Assembly: GCF_015326965.1 (NCBI RefSeq)
Contig: NZ_CP017659.1
Coordinates: forward strand, 6,957,001 to 7,021,000
From: Paenibacillus sp. JZ16
GTDB taxonomy: Bacteria; Bacillota; Bacilli; Paenibacillales; Paenibacillaceae
Reading direction: 5' to 3'
DNA length: 64,000 nucleotides
Shown: positions 16,687 to 25,374 of the stretch, piece after piece
Layout of the letters: each line of letters begins with the position of its first letter
Numbering within the stretch: position 1 is the first letter of the stretch
The notes under the pieces: model-generated
What the model saw: the letters and a program-made list of their open reading frames with translations, nothing else
What the model was told of the DNA's origin: nothing
Database searches by the model: none
Program-made: the position numbers and the translations under genes

Positions 16687-16811
16687 GGGGACGAACGTTT
16701 ACGGATGTTGTAACATGGGGTAGAGCATAATAGAAATAAAGATGAAAGGTTAGCCAATTGTAACGTTTTTTGCTATGATGATAATCGTAAGAATTGACAG
16801 GAGGAGTGACT

Positions 16812-18134
16812 ATGGCAAGACCCGTAGTGGCTATCGTTGGACGGCCTAACGTCGGTAAATCCACCATATTTAACCGATTGATTGGCGACAGATTAGCCAT
16901 CGTTGAAGATAAACCGGGTATTACCCGTGACCGGATTTACGGTAGTGCCGAATGGAATGGTAAAGCGTTCAGCGTCATTGATACCGGCGGTATCGAAATC
17001 GACGGCGATGACATGATATTGAAATCCATCCGCATGCAGGCCGAGCTTGCAATTGAAGAAGCGGACGTCATCGTATTTATGTGCGATGCCAAGACAGGGG
17101 TTACCCAATCGGACGAGGAAGTTGCACAGATTCTGTTCCGTTCAGGTAAACCTGTCATACTAAGCGTAAACAAAGTGGATAATTTGAAGCGTGTTGATGA
17201 TATCTATGAGTTCTATTCCCTCGGATTTGGCGATCCTGTCGGAATATCGGGCAGTCACGGCACAGGGATCGGCGACCTGCTGGACGTTGTGGTCGAGAAT
17301 CTGCCGGAACTCGAAGACGATGGATATGACGAGGATGTTATTCGAGTTGCCCTGATTGGCAGACCGAATGTGGGCAAGTCCTCTCTGGTCAATGCCATTT
17401 TGGGAGAAGAGCGCGTCATTGTCAGTGACGTAGCCGGTACCACTCGCGATGCTATTGACACGCCGTTTGAGAAGGATGGGCAGCGGTATGTGCTCATCGA
17501 TACGGCTGGTATGCGCAAACGCGGGAAAGTTTATGAGACCACGGAGAAATACAGTGTCATGCGCGCCATGCGTGCCATCGAGCGTGCGGATGTCGTTCTC
17601 GTCCTCATCAACGGGGAAGAAGGCATCATCGAGCAGGACAAGCATATTGCCGGTTATGCCTATGAGGCCGGTAAAGCCTCTTTGTTCGTTGTGAACAAAT
17701 GGGATATGGTCGAGAAGGATGACAAAACGATGCAGCAGTTCGAGAAAAAGATCCGCGATCATTTCTTGTTCATGACCTATGCGCCGGTTGTTTTCCTGTC
17801 GGCCAAAACAAAGCAGCGTTTGCAGAAGCTGCTCCCTGTCGTTAAGCATGTGGCTGATCAGCATTCGCTGCGCGTGCAGACGCATCTCCTTAACGATGTC
17901 ATATCCGATGCGATTGCCATCAATCCGCCTCCAACGGATAAGGGAAGAAGATTGCGTATTAACTATTCGACACAGGTTGCAGTCAAGCCGCCGACCATGG
18001 TCGTATTCGTCAACGATCCGGAATTGATGCACTTCTCATACGAGCGTTACCTTGAGAACAAGATTCGGGCCGCGTTTGACTTTGAAGGTACACCCATCAG
18101 GATATTTACTCGAAGAAAGTCTGATGAGAGTTAG
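16812..18134 (+). CDS. der: Ribosome biogenesis GTPase Der (EngA)
   Basis: 440 residues with two tandem GTPase domains and a KH-like C-terminal domain. G1 motifs GRPNVGKST and [10 protein letters not shown]3 DTGG and DTAG, and G4 NKVD and NKWD are all present. Der acts in 50S subunit maturation. Start ATG 16812 follows GGAGGAG; the in-frame ATG at 16794 is not preceded by a good site. It heads der-plsY-gpsA as in many Firmicutes. Confidence 0.97.
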   Translation: MARPVVAIVGRPNVGKSTIFNRLIGDRLAIVEDKPGITRDRIYGSAEWNGKAFSVIDTGGIEIDGDDMILKSIRMQAELAIEEADVIVFMCDAKTGVTQSDEEVAQILFRSGKPVILSVNKVDNLKRVDDIYEFYSLGFGDPVGISGSHGTGIGDLLDVVVENLPELEDDGYDEDVIRVALIGRPNVGKSSLVNAILGEERVIVSDVAGTTRDAIDTPFEKDGQRYVLIDTAGMRKRGKVYETTEKYSVMRAMRAIERADVVLVLINGEEGIIEQDKHIAGYAYEAGKASLFVVNKWDMVEKDDKTMQQFEKKIRDHFLFMTYAPVVFLSAKTKQRLQKLLPVVKHVADQHSLRVQTHLLNDVISDAIAINPPPTDKGRRLRINYSTQVAVKPPTMVVFVNDPELMHFSYERYLENKIRAAFDFEGTPIRIFTRRKSDES

Positions 18135-18145
18135 GGGAGAATAGC

Positions 18146-18772
18146 TTGATTTTGGAGATCGTAGCGATAGTAGTGAGTTATTTACTCGGATCAGTAAGCT
18201 TCAGCGTACTGCTTGCCAAAATCCTGAAAGGGATTGACATTCGTCAGCATGGCAGCGGCAACGCCGGGGCAACCAATACCCTTCGCGTCCTGGGAAAGGG
18301 ACCTGCCATACTGGTATTGGCTTTGGATGTAATTAAGGGCATCGCTGCGGTTTGGATCGGACGATGGCTCGGGGGAGACAATGCGTGGCTGCCGGGATTG
18401 TGCGGTATTGCGGCCATTATCGGTCATAACTGGCCTCTATACTTCCGCTTTCGAGGCGGCAAAGGGATTGCAACAGCCATTGGGGTGCTTGCTACGCTTT
18501 GCTTTATACCAGCGTTTATAGCAGGCATTATCGCAATTCTATCCATTGTTTTTACCCGTTATGTATCTTTGGGTTCCCTTATATTTGTAGTGCTTACCCC
18601 TGTTTTTCTATTGATCGCGGATTATTCGTGGCCGATCTTTTGGACGAGCTTGATCATATGCATATTCGCCTTCTGGCGGCATCGCTCGAACATCGTGAAG
18701 CTTGTGCAGGGGCGTGAAAACAAGCTGGGGTCCGGAAAAGGAAAGGACAAAGGAGGGAAGCGCGTTGTCTGA
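18146..18772 (+). CDS. plsY: Acyl-phosphate--glycerol-3-phosphate acyltransferase PlsY
   Basis: 208 residues, a polytopic inner-membrane enzyme that uses acyl-phosphate to acylate glycerol-3-phosphate. Family motifs: GSVSFSVLLAK, the glycine-rich GSGNAGATNTLRVLGK (about residue 37), GHNWPLYFRFRGGKG (about 97) and a Lys/Gly-rich basic tail. Start TTG 18146 with GGGGAG 8 bases upstream. The downstream gpsA makes its substrate, glycerol-3-phosphate, and overlaps it by 8 bp, a functional pairing. Confidence 0.95.
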   Translation: MILEIVAIVVSYLLGSVSFSVLLAKILKGIDIRQHGSGNAGATNTLRVLGKGPAILVLALDVIKGIAAVWIGRWLGGDNAWLPGLCGIAAIIGHNWPLYFRFRGGKGIATAIGVLATLCFIPAFIAGIIAILSIVFTRYVSLGSLIFVVLTPVFLLIADYSWPIFWTSLIICIFAFWRHRSNIVKLVQGRENKLGSGKGKDKGGKRVV

Positions 18773-19805
18773 CAAAGTCGCTGTTCTGGTGGCAGGCAGT
18801 TGGGGAACCGCTTTGGCAAGTGTTCTCGCTTCAAATGATCTGGATGTGGTCGTCTGGACAAGAACGGAGGAACAGACTCGTGAAATCAACGAGTCGCATA
18901 CCAACACCCGTTATTTACCCGGAGTGGAGCTACCACCGAATATTCGCGCTACAACCGATATGAAAGAGGCAGTCTCTTCGGCTGCAGCCGTAGTTATTGT
19001 TGCGCCTTCGTCCGCGATGCGGGAGGTGACGGGCCAGCTGAAGCAGTACTGGACCGAAGATATGCTGGTGATTCACGCAACCAAAGGATTTGAGATCGAA
19101 TCCTTGAAGCGGATGTCCACGGTCATATCCGAGGAGCTTGGCTGCGAGGAAGGCCGCGTAGTGGTATTATCAGGACCAAGCCATGCGGAGGAAGTGGTCA
19201 GACGCTGCCCGACAACGGTTGTTGTGGCGTCTTTGGATGCCGAGGCGGCAGTAGCCGCTCAGGATTTGTTCATGAACACGTATTTCAGAGTGTACACGAA
19301 CCGGGATATGATCGGTGTAGAGCTGGCCGGGGCTTTGAAGAATATCATAGCTTTAGGGGCCGGGATGTCCGACGGACTCGGTTTTGGTGACAACGCCAAG
19401 GCAGCGCTTATTACGAGAGGTTTGGCAGAAATTTTGCGAATCGGCATGGAAATGGGCGCGAATCCGCTGACGTTTGCCGGGCTTGCGGGAATCGGTGACC
19501 TCGTGGTTACCGCCACCAGCCAGCACAGCCGAAACTGGCGAGCTGGTTCGATGCTTGGTCAGGGGAAGAAGTTAGATGAGGTTCTGGGCTCCATGGGTAT
19601 GGTTGTGGAAGGAATACGCACGACCCAAGCCGCACATGCCATTTCCGAGAAATACGGCGTACAGATGCCGATTGCCGACCAACTGTACCATGTGTTGTTT
19701 AAAGACCGGAATCCCCGGATCGCCGTAGAAGCCTTGATGGGCCGGGATCCCAAAACAGAGATGGAAATGATGCCGCTTGAAACTTGGGAGCAATGGCACA
19801 CCTAG
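18765..19805 (+). CDS. gpsA: Glycerol-3-phosphate dehydrogenase [NAD(P)+]
   Basis: Reduces dihydroxyacetone phosphate to glycerol-3-phosphate for phospholipid synthesis. 346 residues from TTG 18765, with AGGAGGG 7 bases upstream, overlapping plsY by 8 bp. Conserved features: HATKGFE, the catalytic lysine region AGALKNIIALGAGM, and GLAGIGDLVVTATS. Oddity: the N-terminal nucleotide-binding glycine motif, usually GAGSWGTA, here reads V9-A-G-S-W-G, so the first Gly is Val. I also noted a possible start further upstream at 18702, which lacks a site. Confidence 0.95.
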   Translation: MSDKVAVLVAGSWGTALASVLASNDLDVVVWTRTEEQTREINESHTNTRYLPGVELPPNIRATTDMKEAVSSAAAVVIVAPSSAMREVTGQLKQYWTEDMLVIHATKGFEIESLKRMSTVISEELGCEEGRVVVLSGPSHAEEVVRRCPTTVVVASLDAEAAVAAQDLFMNTYFRVYTNRDMIGVELAGALKNIIALGAGMSDGLGFGDNAKAALITRGLAEILRIGMEMGANPLTFAGLAGIGDLVVTATSQHSRNWRAGSMLGQGKKLDEVLGSMGMVVEGIRTTQAAHAISEKYGVQMPIADQLYHVLFKDRNPRIAVEALMGRDPKTEMEMMPLETWEQWHT

Positions 19806-19868
19806 CTTATTCACCATTCCGATGATTGACTCATATATTGATGTGAGGATGTCGGAGGAGGGGTGGAA

Positions 19869-20144
19869 ATGAGCAAAAGCTTTCACAAGGATGTACTCAA
19901 TGCGATTAACAAGAAAAGCGGCAAGAAAATTTCTTCAGGGGCTGTCAATAAGCTGGCTAGCACGGTTAAGCCGTCTACAATGCAAAATGAAGCCCAGCTC
20001 CGCCAGCTGATCAAGCAGGTATCTTCGATGGCGAACATACCTGTTAGTGAGGACACGATCCAGGAGATTGTCGGCGCGGTGAAGAAGAGTGGCATGAATC
20101 CGAGCAATATGGAAGCCTTGATGAAAATGATGATGAACAAATAA
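19869..20144 (+). CDS. spoVIF: Stage VI sporulation protein F (SpoVIF)
   Basis: 91 residues, mostly helical and soluble. The pattern FHKDVLNAINKKSGKK, then ASTVKPSTMQNEAQLRQLIKQVSSMANIPVSEDTIQEIV matches the SpoVIF (YjcC) family, which in B. subtilis affects spore coat assembly and late sporulation through GerE. Here it lies downstream of gpsA. GGAGGAGGGG precedes ATG 19869 by 6 bases; a GTG at 19863 is also in frame. Own terminator follows. Confidence 0.85.
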   Translation: MSKSFHKDVLNAINKKSGKKISSGAVNKLASTVKPSTMQNEAQLRQLIKQVSSMANIPVSEDTIQEIVGAVKKSGMNPSNMEALMKMMMNK

Positions 20145-20161
20145 GATACGATGATGATGTT

Positions 20162-20207
20162 GAACAAAAGACGCTCCGGATTGGATAGCGGCTTTTGTTC
20201 TTTTTTT
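20162..20207 (+). terminator. Terminator of spoVIF
   Basis: GAACAAAAG (20162-20170) pairs with CTTTTGTTC (20192-20200), followed by seven T. Confidence 0.9.
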
Positions 20208-20286
20208 CGACATACCTGAGGTGAGGCGCTATCATTTTCGTGATATAATAGGTTGAAATTGATGAGAGATTGGAGAGTTTCGTGAC

Positions 20287-20466
20287 ATGGATCCGATGCA
20301 AAAGATGTGGCTGTCCCTAGTCGCGTTATTGATTATGGCACTGTCCGTCATAGTAGTTACGCTTGCGCGAAGCAAGACCAAGGGGTTTCTGCGCGGCGCG
20401 CTGTCGTTCGTGGCCTTTATGATGATGATTTTCGGTTTTATTATTGGACTGGCCTCCATCATATAA
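20287..20466 (+). CDS. yphE: DUF2768 small membrane protein, YphE-like (59 aa)
   Basis: A 59-residue protein with two hydrophobic helices (about 9-27 and 37-58) joined by a short basic loop (RSKTKGFLRG). Size, topology and position just after gpsA fit the DUF2768 family to which B. subtilis YphE belongs. The function is unknown. A TATAAT box about 45 bases upstream (in GTGATATAATAGG) and GGAGAG before the ATG support expression. Confidence 0.7.
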   Translation: MDPMQKMWLSLVALLIMALSVIVVTLARSKTKGFLRGALSFVAFMMMIFGFIIGLASII

Positions 20467-20508
20467 CGTAGGAAGCCAATCCGGGACGATACGGTAAAGG
20501 GGTGCAGC

Positions 20509-21093
20509 ATGACGCTGAATGATCTGCCGGAATTGGAGAGTGTGTTAGCTACCGCCATTCACAAGCTGAATCAGGTACCTGTGGCTTGGCTGCTCGGTGG
20601 AAGCTGCAGCTTGCTCCTTCAGGATGTAACTTTGGACAAACCGCCGAGAGATATCGATATATATACCGATACTGGGGGCGTACAGCCTTTACATGAGTCG
20701 CTGGCTTCTATGGCCGTGGATGCTCCCCGCTTGGACCAAGAAGGGATATATTCTTCGATTCTGAGCCACTATGAAATAGAGAAAGTCCCGATTGAACTGG
20801 TCGGCGGATTTGAAGTGAAATCAAACGGATCCTCCTACTGTGTTGAGATCGATCAATTGCTGTATCCTGCAGCACTAGAGAGTCAAATACAGGGCGCCAC
20901 GGTACGGCTGATGCCGTTATCCCATGAACTTGTGTTTAATGTGCTTCGGGACAGGCCGGATCGATACGACGCCATTGCGGAAGTGATTCTGCGGGACATG
21001 GACCATCATATGCCGCTTCTTCAGCAGTTATTAAGCCGGAACCAGCTGCATGGGGAACATCGAATGGTTTTGAAACGATTAACCGGACTTTAA
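20509..21093 (+). CDS. Nucleotidyltransferase-fold protein of unknown substrate
   Basis: 194 residues. The N-terminal part carries the nucleotidyltransferase fingerprint: GGSCSLLL (about residues 30-37) followed by PRDIDIYTD (about 47-55) with the acidic D-x-D. A third acidic position may lie in VEIDQLL (about 114). The C-terminal half is helical. It resembles minimal nucleotidyltransferases or the kanamycin-nucleotidyltransferase/AbiEii-like fold, but the substrate cannot be inferred. No toxin or antitoxin partner is seen. GGGGTG site before the ATG. Neighbour of a ferredoxin gene. Confidence 0.6.
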   Translation: MTLNDLPELESVLATAIHKLNQVPVAWLLGGSCSLLLQDVTLDKPPRDIDIYTDTGGVQPLHESLASMAVDAPRLDQEGIYSSILSHYEIEKVPIELVGGFEVKSNGSSYCVEIDQLLYPAALESQIQGATVRLMPLSHELVFNVLRDRPDRYDAIAEVILRDMDHHMPLLQQLLSRNQLHGEHRMVLKRLTGL

Positions 21094-21164
21094 CCGGAGT
21101 ACTGAGTAAAAGCAGCCAAGGAATATGGCAGAAGGTGTACATAAGAAAAGGAGCGCGTTTATCG

Positions 21165-21524
21165 TTGGACTACGAGGTAATATTTCAACCGGATCAGAAA
21201 AAGGTCAAGGTTCGTCCGCACACAAACGTTCTGGATGCCTCGCGTCGGGCCGGTGTACGTATTCCTACCCGCTGCGGAGGCAAGGCCGGTTGTTTGATGT
21301 GCAAGATCATCGTCCCGAGCGAGGAACGCGATCATTGCTCCGCTCCGGAGCCCAATGAAATCAGGAAGCTGGGGACCTCGATGATTGAACAAGGCTACCG
21401 GCTATCCTGCCAGACGAGAATCACGAATCATATCAAGGTAATGATTCCCGAGGATCCGCTCAAAGCTGCGATACGCAAACAGCTGGAAGCGGCGAGAAAT
21501 CGGGAGTCCGATGACTTTATTTAA
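21165..21524 (+). CDS. [2Fe-2S] ferredoxin
   Basis: 119 residues with an adrenodoxin-type spacing of cluster ligands: C37-x5-C43-x2-C46-x35-C82, in TRCGGKAGCLMC and LSCQTR. It is a small soluble electron carrier; partners are unknown. The C terminus is extended and basic/acidic (KQLEAARNRESDDF). Start: TTG 21165 is preceded by AAAAGGAG 11 bases upstream; an in-frame GTG at 21135 is the alternative and adds 10 basic residues. It is followed by an unusual inverted-repeat-bounded intergenic element. Confidence 0.85.
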   Translation: MDYEVIFQPDQKKVKVRPHTNVLDASRRAGVRIPTRCGGKAGCLMCKIIVPSEERDHCSAPEPNEIRKLGTSMIEQGYRLSCQTRITNHIKVMIPEDPLKAAIRKQLEAARNRESDDFI

Positions 21525-21531
21525 AGCGCGA

Positions 21532-21886
21532 GTTCAAAAAGATCGGTTTTCAGCACCGAGGCTTATGCTTCCGATGTGCGTTTTTTCAAAACGCTTCAGT
21601 TGAGTGAAGCTAGGGACGTCAGGAGCGGAGCGTACGTTGTTTGTACGTGAGCACCTGAAATGTTTCCGCAGGAAACATACTTCGAAAGCATCTGCGTAGG
21701 CCCGGCTGAATTCAAGATTCGATGCCGAGTGGCTTCTTGATTCACTTCGTGTTAGATATAGGATTTATAAGTTATCAACGGAGTTGATGAAATTCTATAT
21801 CGCAAGAAAACCTACTTCTGAATCGCGGTCGCTCTGCCTTGAATTTGCCTCGATTGGTTTTCTAATCAAAATCCGACTTTTTGAAC
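21532..21886. repeat. 355-bp non-coding element with terminal inverted repeats
   Basis: The spacer is bounded by imperfect 19-bp inverted repeats: 21532-21550 begins GTTCAAAAAGATCGG and the complement of 21868-21886 begins GTTCAAAAAGTCGG. Inside are several perfect small hairpins: GCTTCA/TGAAGC near 21592-21609, TGTTTCC-GCA-GGAAACA near 21660-21676, and a larger one closed by GATATA/TATATC near 21753-21802. No open frame of note is present. This looks like a MITE-like or structured repeat element rather than a gene. Other copies cannot be checked here. Confidence 0.6.
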
Positions 21887-21914
21887 AACCTCTTATAGCG
21901 AAGGATGATGTTAG

Positions 21915-22673
21915 TTGAGTATGAACACTTGGATGACCCAAGCGGCATGCCGTTCGAAGCGGATGTCTGCCGTCTTAGTCCTGGTGCTGTTTCCGATGTT
22001 GCTGACAGGCTGTCTATATCCTGACGAGAAATTGCAGGAGAACAAGGTTTCATATAGGGAAAGTGTCAAGCGGATACAATCGGCCGTAGATGATTTTTAT
22101 AAAGAACAGGGCATTTTGCCGATGATTACGGCAGGTCCGGAAATTCCACGGTATGAGAAATACCGGGTCGACCTTGATCAGCTGAAGAACCGGGGATACA
22201 TTGACCAAATCCCGGATACGGCATTTGAGAATGGCGGCAGTGGATATTTTCTCATTATTAATGAGGAAACGGAGCCAACCGTGAAGGTTATGGACTTGAA
22301 CACGGCCCAGAAGGTGAATGACGTTCAGAGAGCGGTTAATTTGTACAAAATGGCGCATGACAACGCGCTTCCCGCAGGGGAAGCCCTCTACCCGGGATAT
22401 ACCGCGGTGGACCTGTCCAAGACCGAAGCCAAATCCGTTAGATTAATGAGTGTATACTCAGGTCAGGAGATGACCTTTATGATGGATGAAGAGGGAACGG
22501 TGTACGCCGATTATGCCTTTGATATTATGCAGGCGATCCAGAAGAACGGTTCCGATCCGCAAGAAGGAGAGGATTTGCGGGTGTTTCTGGAGAAGGAATC
22601 CTATTATGTCCCGGTAAAATCCGTACCTTATACATGGAAGGATGGGCAGCCCGTTGCTCAGCCGCTATCCTAA
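21915..22673 (+). CDS. yphF: YphF-like lipoprotein
   Basis: 252 residues with a signal peptide and lipobox LLTGC (Cys about 33), then a mixed alpha/beta domain starting LQENKVSYRESVKRIQSAVDDFYKEQ. Size, lipobox and position between the yphE-like gene and spoIVA match B. subtilis YphF, a lipoprotein without known function. The segments VDDFYKEQGILP and VNLYKMAHDNALP look like two repeated units, each a helix followed by a strand. Start TTG 21915 (AAGGATG upstream) or ATG 21921. Confidence 0.75.
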   Translation: MSMNTWMTQAACRSKRMSAVLVLVLFPMLLTGCLYPDEKLQENKVSYRESVKRIQSAVDDFYKEQGILPMITAGPEIPRYEKYRVDLDQLKNRGYIDQIPDTAFENGGSGYFLIINEETEPTVKVMDLNTAQKVNDVQRAVNLYKMAHDNALPAGEALYPGYTAVDLSKTEAKSVRLMSVYSGQEMTFMMDEEGTVYADYAFDIMQAIQKNGSDPQEGEDLRVFLEKESYYVPVKSVPYTWKDGQPVAQPLS

Positions 22674-22678
22674 ACCTA

Positions 22679-22706
22679 TACCCGCCGTTATCGGCGGGTA
22701 TTTTTG
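22679..22706 (+). terminator. Terminator of the YphF-like gene
   Basis: TACCCGCCG (22679-22687), a 4-base loop, CGGCGGGTA (22692-22700), then five T. Confidence 0.9.
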
Positions 22707-23279
22707 TTGACCCTGCATGGTTACCGATATATGCCTGAAGAACGAGCACACGAAAGCATAGAGGCGGTTTGCATTTTTTCCTTGAGAACCTTCTTTGATA
22801 GATATTTTTGAAAATGGTTGAATCTCTTTGGAATATCTATTAAAGTGCGCGCATATTCATAATCTGAAAGAGTAGTGCGGGCAAGAGCCGGTTGCCCACA
22901 TCATGAGGCATACGAAAACGTCTGAAGGCGCGCAGCATGAAGACAAACCCGCGCCCCAGCGGTAGTTTTTCTTTACGGTATTCGATGGCGGTGTCTAGTT
23001 CGTATAGGCCTATTCGATATCTTAAAAAAAACTGGACGGACTTTAAGGGGCAACCGTCATATTTTTGAACCCGGTACATATGATGTTACTAGTCCAAATG
23101 CATGTACGAGTTACGCCGCTTTGCCGTTTCCATCAAAACTCATGGAATACCGGCGGCGGGATGCTGGCGACATTGTAAAGGCTGCTCATCTGTTGCAATG
23201 GCTTTGGCTATGAGTGGAACACGAAGCGGATGCTCTTAAAGCATTTTTCCTTCGGAGTAATTTGAGGAGGGGATCTCTT
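22707..23279. other. 570-bp spacer upstream of spoIVA
   Basis: No convincing gene. A perfect 9-bp inverted repeat, ATAGATATT (22798-22806) and AATATCTAT (22832-22840), lies in an AT-rich part. A minus-strand open frame at 22840-23079 has no ribosome binding site and no recognisable sequence. A candidate SigE promoter lies at 23057-23084. The leader from there to spoIVA is about 190 bases. Confidence 0.5.
23057..23084 (+). promoter_or_regulatory. Candidate SigE promoter of spoIVA
   Basis: TCATATT (23057-23063) fits the SigE -35 consensus KMATATT in full; CATATGAT (23077-23084) partly fits the -10 consensus CATACANT. The spacer is 13 bases, one short of the usual 14-15. Expected because spoIVA is a mother-cell gene under SigE in B. 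subtilis. Confidence 0.45.
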
Positions 23280-24758
23280 TTGGAAAAAGTGGACATTTTT
23301 AAGGACATTGCCGAACGGACCGGAGGGGACATTTACTTAGGTGTTGTCGGTGCCGTCCGTACGGGAAAATCAACCTTCATCAAGCGGTTTATGGAGACGG
23401 TTGTTCTCCCGAACATTACGAACGAGGCGGATCGAGTAAGAGCTGTCGATGAGCTGCCTCAAAGTGCTGCTGGGAAAACAATCATGACAACCGAGCCGAA
23501 ATTCGTGCCGAACAACGCGGTACAGATCAAAGTTACGGAAGGTCTTGAGGTCAACGTCAGACTGGTGGATTGTGTAGGCTACGCCGTTGAAGGCGCTAAG
23601 GGCTATGAAGATGAGAATGGTCCGAGAATGATCTCGACGCCATGGTTCGAAGAGCCGATTCCGTTTCAGGAGGCGGCAGAAATCGGAACCCGCAAAGTCA
23701 TTCAGGAACACTCCACGCTTGGCGTCGTTGTCACCACAGACGGAAGCATTGCGGAAATTCCGCGCAGCTCTTATGTTGAGGCTGAGGAGCGCGTCATCGA
23801 GGAACTGAAGGAAGTCGGCAAGCCATTCGTGGTGGTCATTAACTCGACTCGTCCACGCAGCGAAGAAGCGCTTCAGCTGCGCAATGAGCTGGCAGAGAAA
23901 TACGACATTCCGGTGATGACACTGAGTGCAGCCACGATGACCGAAGATGATGTAACCGGCGTTCTTCGTGAAGTATTATATGAGTTCCCAGTGCATGAAG
24001 TGAACGTTAATCTTCCTAGCTGGGTTATGGTGCTTAACGAGAACCACTGGCTGCGCAGCAACTATGAGAACTCGGTCAGAGATACCGTGAAAGATATCCG
24101 CCGTCTGCGTGACGTGGATCGGGTGGTCAGCCAGTTCATGGAGTATGACTTCATCAACCATGCCGGCCTTAGCGGCATGAATATGGGTCAGGGCGTTGCC
24201 GAGATTGATCTCTTTGCACCTGACGAACTGTATGACCGGATCTTGATGGAGGTTGTGGGTGTCGAGATTCGCGGTAAAGATCATTTGCTGCAGCTGATGC
24301 AGGAGTTCTCCCACGCCAAACGGGAATACGACCGCTTCGCAGAAGCGCTTGAAATGGTTAAAACGACAGGTTACGGTATTGCTGCTCCTTCCCTGGCTGA
24401 GATGGCGCTGGATGAGCCTGAGCTTATCCGTCAAGGCACTCGCTTCGGGGTAAGATTGAAAGCGACCGCGCCTTCCATCCATATGATTAGAGTCGACGTG
24501 GAATCCGAGTTCTCGCCGATTATCGGCACAGAGAAGCAGAGCGAAGAGCTTGTGCGCTATCTGATGCAGGATTTCGAGAACGATCCGATCAAAATTTGGG
24601 AATCCGACATCTTCGGACGCTCGCTGCACTCGATCGTTCGTGAAGGAATTCAAGGCAAAATCGCGATGATGCCTGACAATGCAAGATATAAATTGCAAGA
24701 AACTTTGGGTCGCATCATCAACGAAGGTTCCGGCGGTTTGATCGCGATTATTCTTTAA
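23280..24758 (+). CDS. spoIVA: Stage IV sporulation protein A, spore coat ATPase
   Basis: 492 residues, identical in length to B. subtilis SpoIVA and very similar throughout, beginning MEKVDIFKDIAERTGGDIY. It forms the basement layer of the spore coat by ATP-driven polymerisation on the forespore surface. The Walker A motif GAVRTGKST is at 24-32. The C terminus INEGSGGLIAIIL is the conserved tail that contacts SpoVM. Start TTG 23280 follows GAGGAGGGG by 7 bases; the longer reading from 23214 has no support. Terminator follows. Confidence 0.98.
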   Translation: MEKVDIFKDIAERTGGDIYLGVVGAVRTGKSTFIKRFMETVVLPNITNEADRVRAVDELPQSAAGKTIMTTEPKFVPNNAVQIKVTEGLEVNVRLVDCVGYAVEGAKGYEDENGPRMISTPWFEEPIPFQEAAEIGTRKVIQEHSTLGVVVTTDGSIAEIPRSSYVEAEERVIEELKEVGKPFVVVINSTRPRSEEALQLRNELAEKYDIPVMTLSAATMTEDDVTGVLREVLYEFPVHEVNVNLPSWVMVLNENHWLRSNYENSVRDTVKDIRRLRDVDRVVSQFMEYDFINHAGLSGMNMGQGVAEIDLFAPDELYDRILMEVVGVEIRGKDHLLQLMQEFSHAKREYDRFAEALEMVKTTGYGIAAPSLAEMALDEPELIRQGTRFGVRLKATAPSIHMIRVDVESEFSPIIGTEKQSEELVRYLMQDFENDPIKIWESDIFGRSLHSIVREGIQGKIAMMPDNARYKLQETLGRIINEGSGGLIAIIL

Positions 24759-24785
24759 GTGAGTGCAGGTAAGGTGTTGAATACG

Positions 24786-24827
24786 CAGTCGCTAACGGGT
24801 CTAAAGTCCCGATTAGCGGCTGTTTTT
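24786..24827 (+). terminator. Terminator of spoIVA
   Basis: CAGTCGCTAACGGG (24786-24799) pairs with CCCGATTAGCGGCTG (24808-24822) with one bulge, then TTTTT. Confidence 0.85.
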
Positions 24828-24859
24828 CGTGTTTTCTTTGGTCTGGCAAAGCAAAACGC

Positions 24860-24888
24860 TTGAAATTATGAGATGGCTGTATTACTAT
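24860..24888 (+). promoter_or_regulatory. Candidate promoter of hup
   Basis: TTGAAA, a 17-base spacer and TACTAT. A second possible -10 (TATAAT near 24950) lacks a good -35 partner. Confidence 0.4.
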
Positions 24889-25017
24889 AAATTTGTTCCG
24901 CGTCATGCATTCTAAACGCGAGATAGGGGTAAAATACCCGATTGCACGTATAATTTGCGGTAAAACGGAAACAGTGAATAGCAAGTGGAGCACATTCCTT
25001 GTTAGGGAGGTGAAAGA

Positions 25018-25290
25018 ATGAATAAATCGGATCTGATTACACAAGTAGCTGAATCTACTGAGCTTTCCAAGAAGGATGCAACTAAAGCGGTTGATGCCGT
25101 TTTCGATGCAATCTCCGAAGCATTGCAAAGTGGAGATAAGGTACAGCTGGTCGGCTTTGGCAACTTCGAGGTTCGCGAGCGTTCCGCACGCAAAGGCCGC
25201 AACCCGCAAACAGGTGAAGAAATCGAAATCCCTGCGAGCAAAATTCCTGCATTTAAACCTGGTAAAGCGCTCAAAGACGGAATCAAATAA
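25018..25290 (+). CDS. hup: DNA-binding protein HU
   Basis: A 90-residue HU/HBsu-type histone-like protein that bends and compacts DNA as a dimer. Family motifs: [11 protein letters not shown] at the start, [25 protein letters not shown] (the beta arm with the conserved RNPQTG tip) and the tail [11 protein letters not shown]. Strong site AGGGAGGTG before ATG. In Bacillus hbs lies between spoIVA and folE-mtrB; here mtrB follows directly. Confidence 0.98.
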   Translation: MNKSDLITQVAESTELSKKDATKAVDAVFDAISEALQSGDKVQLVGFGNFEVRERSARKGRNPQTGEEIEIPASKIPAFKPGKALKDGIK

Positions 25291-25318
25291 AGATTTCTAC
25301 ATATTACCTAAGAGCACA

Positions 25319-25348
25319 GGTCGTGAATTCGTTCACGGCCTTTTCTTT
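25319..25348 (+). terminator. Terminator of hup
   Basis: GGTCGTGAA (25319-25327), loop TTCG, TTCACGGCC (25332-25340), then TTTTCTTTT. Confidence 0.85.
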
Positions 25349-25374
25349 TAGCTTACGGTGAGGAGGTCTGAAAA

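Noticed and set aside
15374..16900. 508-codon open frame on the minus strand
   Set aside because: Antisense to the S1-domain gene and its terminator. The translated protein has no recognisable domain; long antisense frames are common opposite highly expressed genes with biased codons.
22840..23079. 79-codon minus-strand frame in the spoIVA upstream gap
   Set aside because: No ribosome binding site before its ATG and no recognisable sequence. It also overlaps the candidate SigE promoter. Possible but unsupported.
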